Of a stretch of DNA of 16,153 nt, positions 15,037 through 16,153 are shown piece by piece (within the stretch, counting starts at the first letter, position 1; each line of letters starts with the position of its first letter). The stretch is taken from the NCBI GenBank assembly GCA_002375985.1, contig DFNH01000028.1, positions 1-16,153 of the forward strand. The letters run 5' to 3'. Under the pieces are notes generated by a model. The model did no database searches. It saw nothing but the letters and a program-made list of their open reading frames with translations, and was not told where the DNA came from. The position numbers and the translations under genes are program-made. The DNA is from Firmicutes bacterium UBA3572 (GTDB lineage Bacteria; Bacillota; Desulfotomaculia; Desulfotomaculales; Desulforudaceae).

Positions 15037-15515
15037 CGTTCTCGGCTTTCGTCCGGCGCACTTTGGGCCACGATCAACTCGAAGTCTTCCTTTTCAATCG
15101 GTACAATCCCCTGACGAAGGTAAGCGGTGTAATGCTCCTTGTCCTCAATAAAGCGCAGGTTGGGAACTAAAGGCGCGAGGGGCACATCCGTCAGCCAGTA
15201 GATTACCAGCAGCAGGGGAATCCGACCGGTGAATTGGGTCAGGCCCAATTCGGCCAGAAAAGCCCGGTCCTCACCAGTGAGCGGCGCGACCGGGCCGGAA
15301 CACAGGCCGTGGGCTACGAAACCGCCGTCCCCCGTTGAGTTCTCCAGGAAGAAAACCACTTGGTCACCGCCCTTGATCCGGTCCTGATGCGGTGTTTCCG
15401 GAGTTACGTACCAAACCTGCTTTTCTGTCAGCTCGCTCCAGAACCTGTAGGCGGAAAGGATTCCCTTCGCCGTTTCCACCGGTGACGCGACGATAATGAA
15501 ATGGTCCTTCGGCAC
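15033..15515 (-). CDS. EVE/PUA-like domain protein
   Basis: A 160-residue protein from GTG 15515, which directly follows the TAG of the upstream gene (TAGGTG); AAGGGGG lies about 11 bases upstream inside that gene's end, so the two are translationally coupled. The layout matches EVE domains of the PUA superfamily: an aromatic strand (KQVWYVTPETPHQDRIKGGD), then QVVFFLENSTGDGGFVAHG and a C-terminal strand region. EVE domains bind modified bases in DNA or RNA, such as 5-hydroxymethylated or methylated cytosine, and are often fused to or beside restriction or RNA-processing enzymes. No such partner is visible here. The family call rests on fold-level motifs and is moderately sure. Confidence 0.6.
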   Translation of the reverse strand: MPKDHFIIVASPVETAKGILSAYRFWSELTEKQVWYVTPETPHQDRIKGGDQVVFFLENSTGDGGFVAHGLCSGPVAPLTGEDRAFLAELGLTQFTGRIPLLLVIYWLTDVPLAPLVPNLRFIEDKEHYTAYLRQGIVPIEKEDFELIVAQSAPDESRER

Positions 15516-16010
15516 CTATCTGTTAACCCCCTTTGCCTGCCGCTCATCGCCCTGGCCGCTCGAACTGCCCACTTCCAGGAGCTCGAAACCGGTCTGCGGG
15601 TTGATCTTCCTTTGCGCGGTGGTGTTAGTCAGCTCCAGGATGATCACCTCGCCGATACGCCAGATCTCTACGCCCTCCCGGGTACACCCGGTGACCGTCT
15701 CCCGGTGCCTTCCGAAGGCGGAGTGCAAGTGAAGCTTGGGGACACCGTCCTCATTAACAAAGATTGTACCCACACCCAAGGCCTCACTGGCGCCCGAGAG
15801 CCGTTCAATCATGGGCACGGGCCTCGCGGCCGCACCGTCTTCCGGTCCGACCACCACCCTGCCGCCCGTTTCCGCCCCGCCAAGCAAAAACACGGCAGCC
15901 GCCCTGATGCCCTGTTCCCGGGCAAACCGCTCCAACGTGTCCGGCAACCGGTCACCGTCTTCCAGGCGGAGGACAAAAACACGGCCGAGGTTTGCTTCCG
16001 AATAACGCAA
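15516..16010 (-). CDS. PPC/DUF296 domain protein (PD1-like, putative DNA-binding)
   Basis: A 164-residue protein from TTG 16010 with GGTGAGGGAG just upstream. The sequence follows the PPC/DUF296 pattern: RLEDGDRLPDTLERFAREQG, AAVFLLGGAE, a KLHLHSAFGRH segment and EVIILELTNT at the end of the domain; the last about 35 residues are a polar tail. Bacterial members form trimers, and several carry a metal site from two His in HxH plus a third His in a GGH motif. Here His94 and His96 are present, but the GGH position reads TGC (Cys109), so a Cys may replace the third ligand. The gene abuts the EVE-like gene with no gap. Members are called DNA-binding, but biochemical roles are poorly known. Confidence 0.75.
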   Translation of the reverse strand: MRYSEANLGRVFVLRLEDGDRLPDTLERFAREQGIRAAAVFLLGGAETGGRVVVGPEDGAAARPVPMIERLSGASEALGVGTIFVNEDGVPKLHLHSAFGRHRETVTGCTREGVEIWRIGEVIILELTNTTAQRKINPQTGFELLEVGSSSGQGDERQAKGVNR

Positions 16011-16033
16011 AGTTCTCCCTCACCTTCTGATTC

Positions 16034-16153
16034 TTACCATACTGAGGTTATTATGCAGTTTCGGCGGCAAAACCGCAACTCCTCTGCCAAATCCGCCCCG
16101 GTGATCTCCACAAAAGATACGAAAGCAAAGCCACCCCCTAATGTGATACAATC
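16034..16153 (-). CDS. possible 3' end of a gene running off the right edge
   Basis: A minus-strand frame stays open from the window end to TAA at 16036-16034, about 39 codons. It reads for example FAFVSFVEITGADLAEEL, then RRNCIITSVW. The composition looks protein-like, and a gene here would lie 23 bases upstream of the PPC gene in the same direction. No family is recognised and the piece is short, so it may be chance. Confidence 0.3.
   Translation of the reverse strand, partial: DCITLGGGFAFVSFVEITGADLAEELRFCRRNCIITSVW
16050..16078 (-). promoter_or_regulatory. candidate promoter for the PPC-EVE pair
   Basis: Minus strand: -35 TTGCGG (16078-16073), a 17-bp spacer and -10 CATAAT (16055-16050), 40 bases before the TTG start. 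The -35 is weak. If the partial gene at the edge is real, this would lie inside its coding end. Confidence 0.35.

Noticed and set aside
16100..16153. A c-di-GMP-I riboswitch-like phrase (CGAAAGCAAAGCCACC followed by CTAA)
   Set aside because: The stem between the tetraloop and the GCAAAGCC-like part is missing, and the second half would lie outside the window. The match is too partial to call.

Overview
The window looks like a chromosomal segment from a GC-rich member of the Clostridia, most like the Peptococcaceae / Desulfotomaculum-Pelotomaculum group. That placement is an inference. It rests on strong AGGAGG-type ribosome binding sites, frequent TTG and GTG starts, a copper-amine-oxidase-N stalk domain fused to a secreted enzyme, and the style of the transposases and macro domain. 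No rRNA, tRNA or CRISPR array was seen.

Layout. (1) 61-1215 (-): a beta-propeller-like lipoprotein. (2) About 1.5-5.6 kb: an accessory patch. It holds a DDE transposase broken by about five frameshifts (1565-3013), a visibly AT-rich HD-GYP sensor gene (3256-4878, -), and remnants of two further transposases (5065-5555). Fourteen bases past the HD-GYP stop lies a nested hairpin whose ends match integron attC R boxes, so the gene may have arrived as a cassette. (3) 5608-7566 (+): a NodI/NodJ-type ABC exporter with overlapping stop and start, then a 59-residue membrane protein and a clear terminator. (4) 7657-9907 (-): a short DUF1616-like membrane protein and a CoA-disulfide-reductase/rhodanese fusion with its own near-consensus promoter. 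(5) 10.17-12.5 kb: a locus of unrecognised small proteins. Two coiled-coil proteins are paralogues of each other and lie on opposite strands (10169-10660 + and 11796-12248 -). Between them lie a frameshifted macro-domain gene and two tiny single-pass membrane proteins in tandem (38 and 30 residues). A 74-residue protein heads the minus-strand series. (6) 12714-14078 (-): a secreted stalk-domain/transglutaminase-like protein. (7) 14350-16010: a HAD phosphatase (+) converging on a tightly coupled PPC/DUF296 plus EVE-like pair (-), with a possible partial gene at the right edge.

The best candidate for an undescribed system is region 5. The two membrane micropeptides differ from each other almost only at third codon positions, which means they are real proteins under selection. 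They are adjacent to and co-oriented with a coiled-coil protein whose paralogue sits just across a macro-domain gene.
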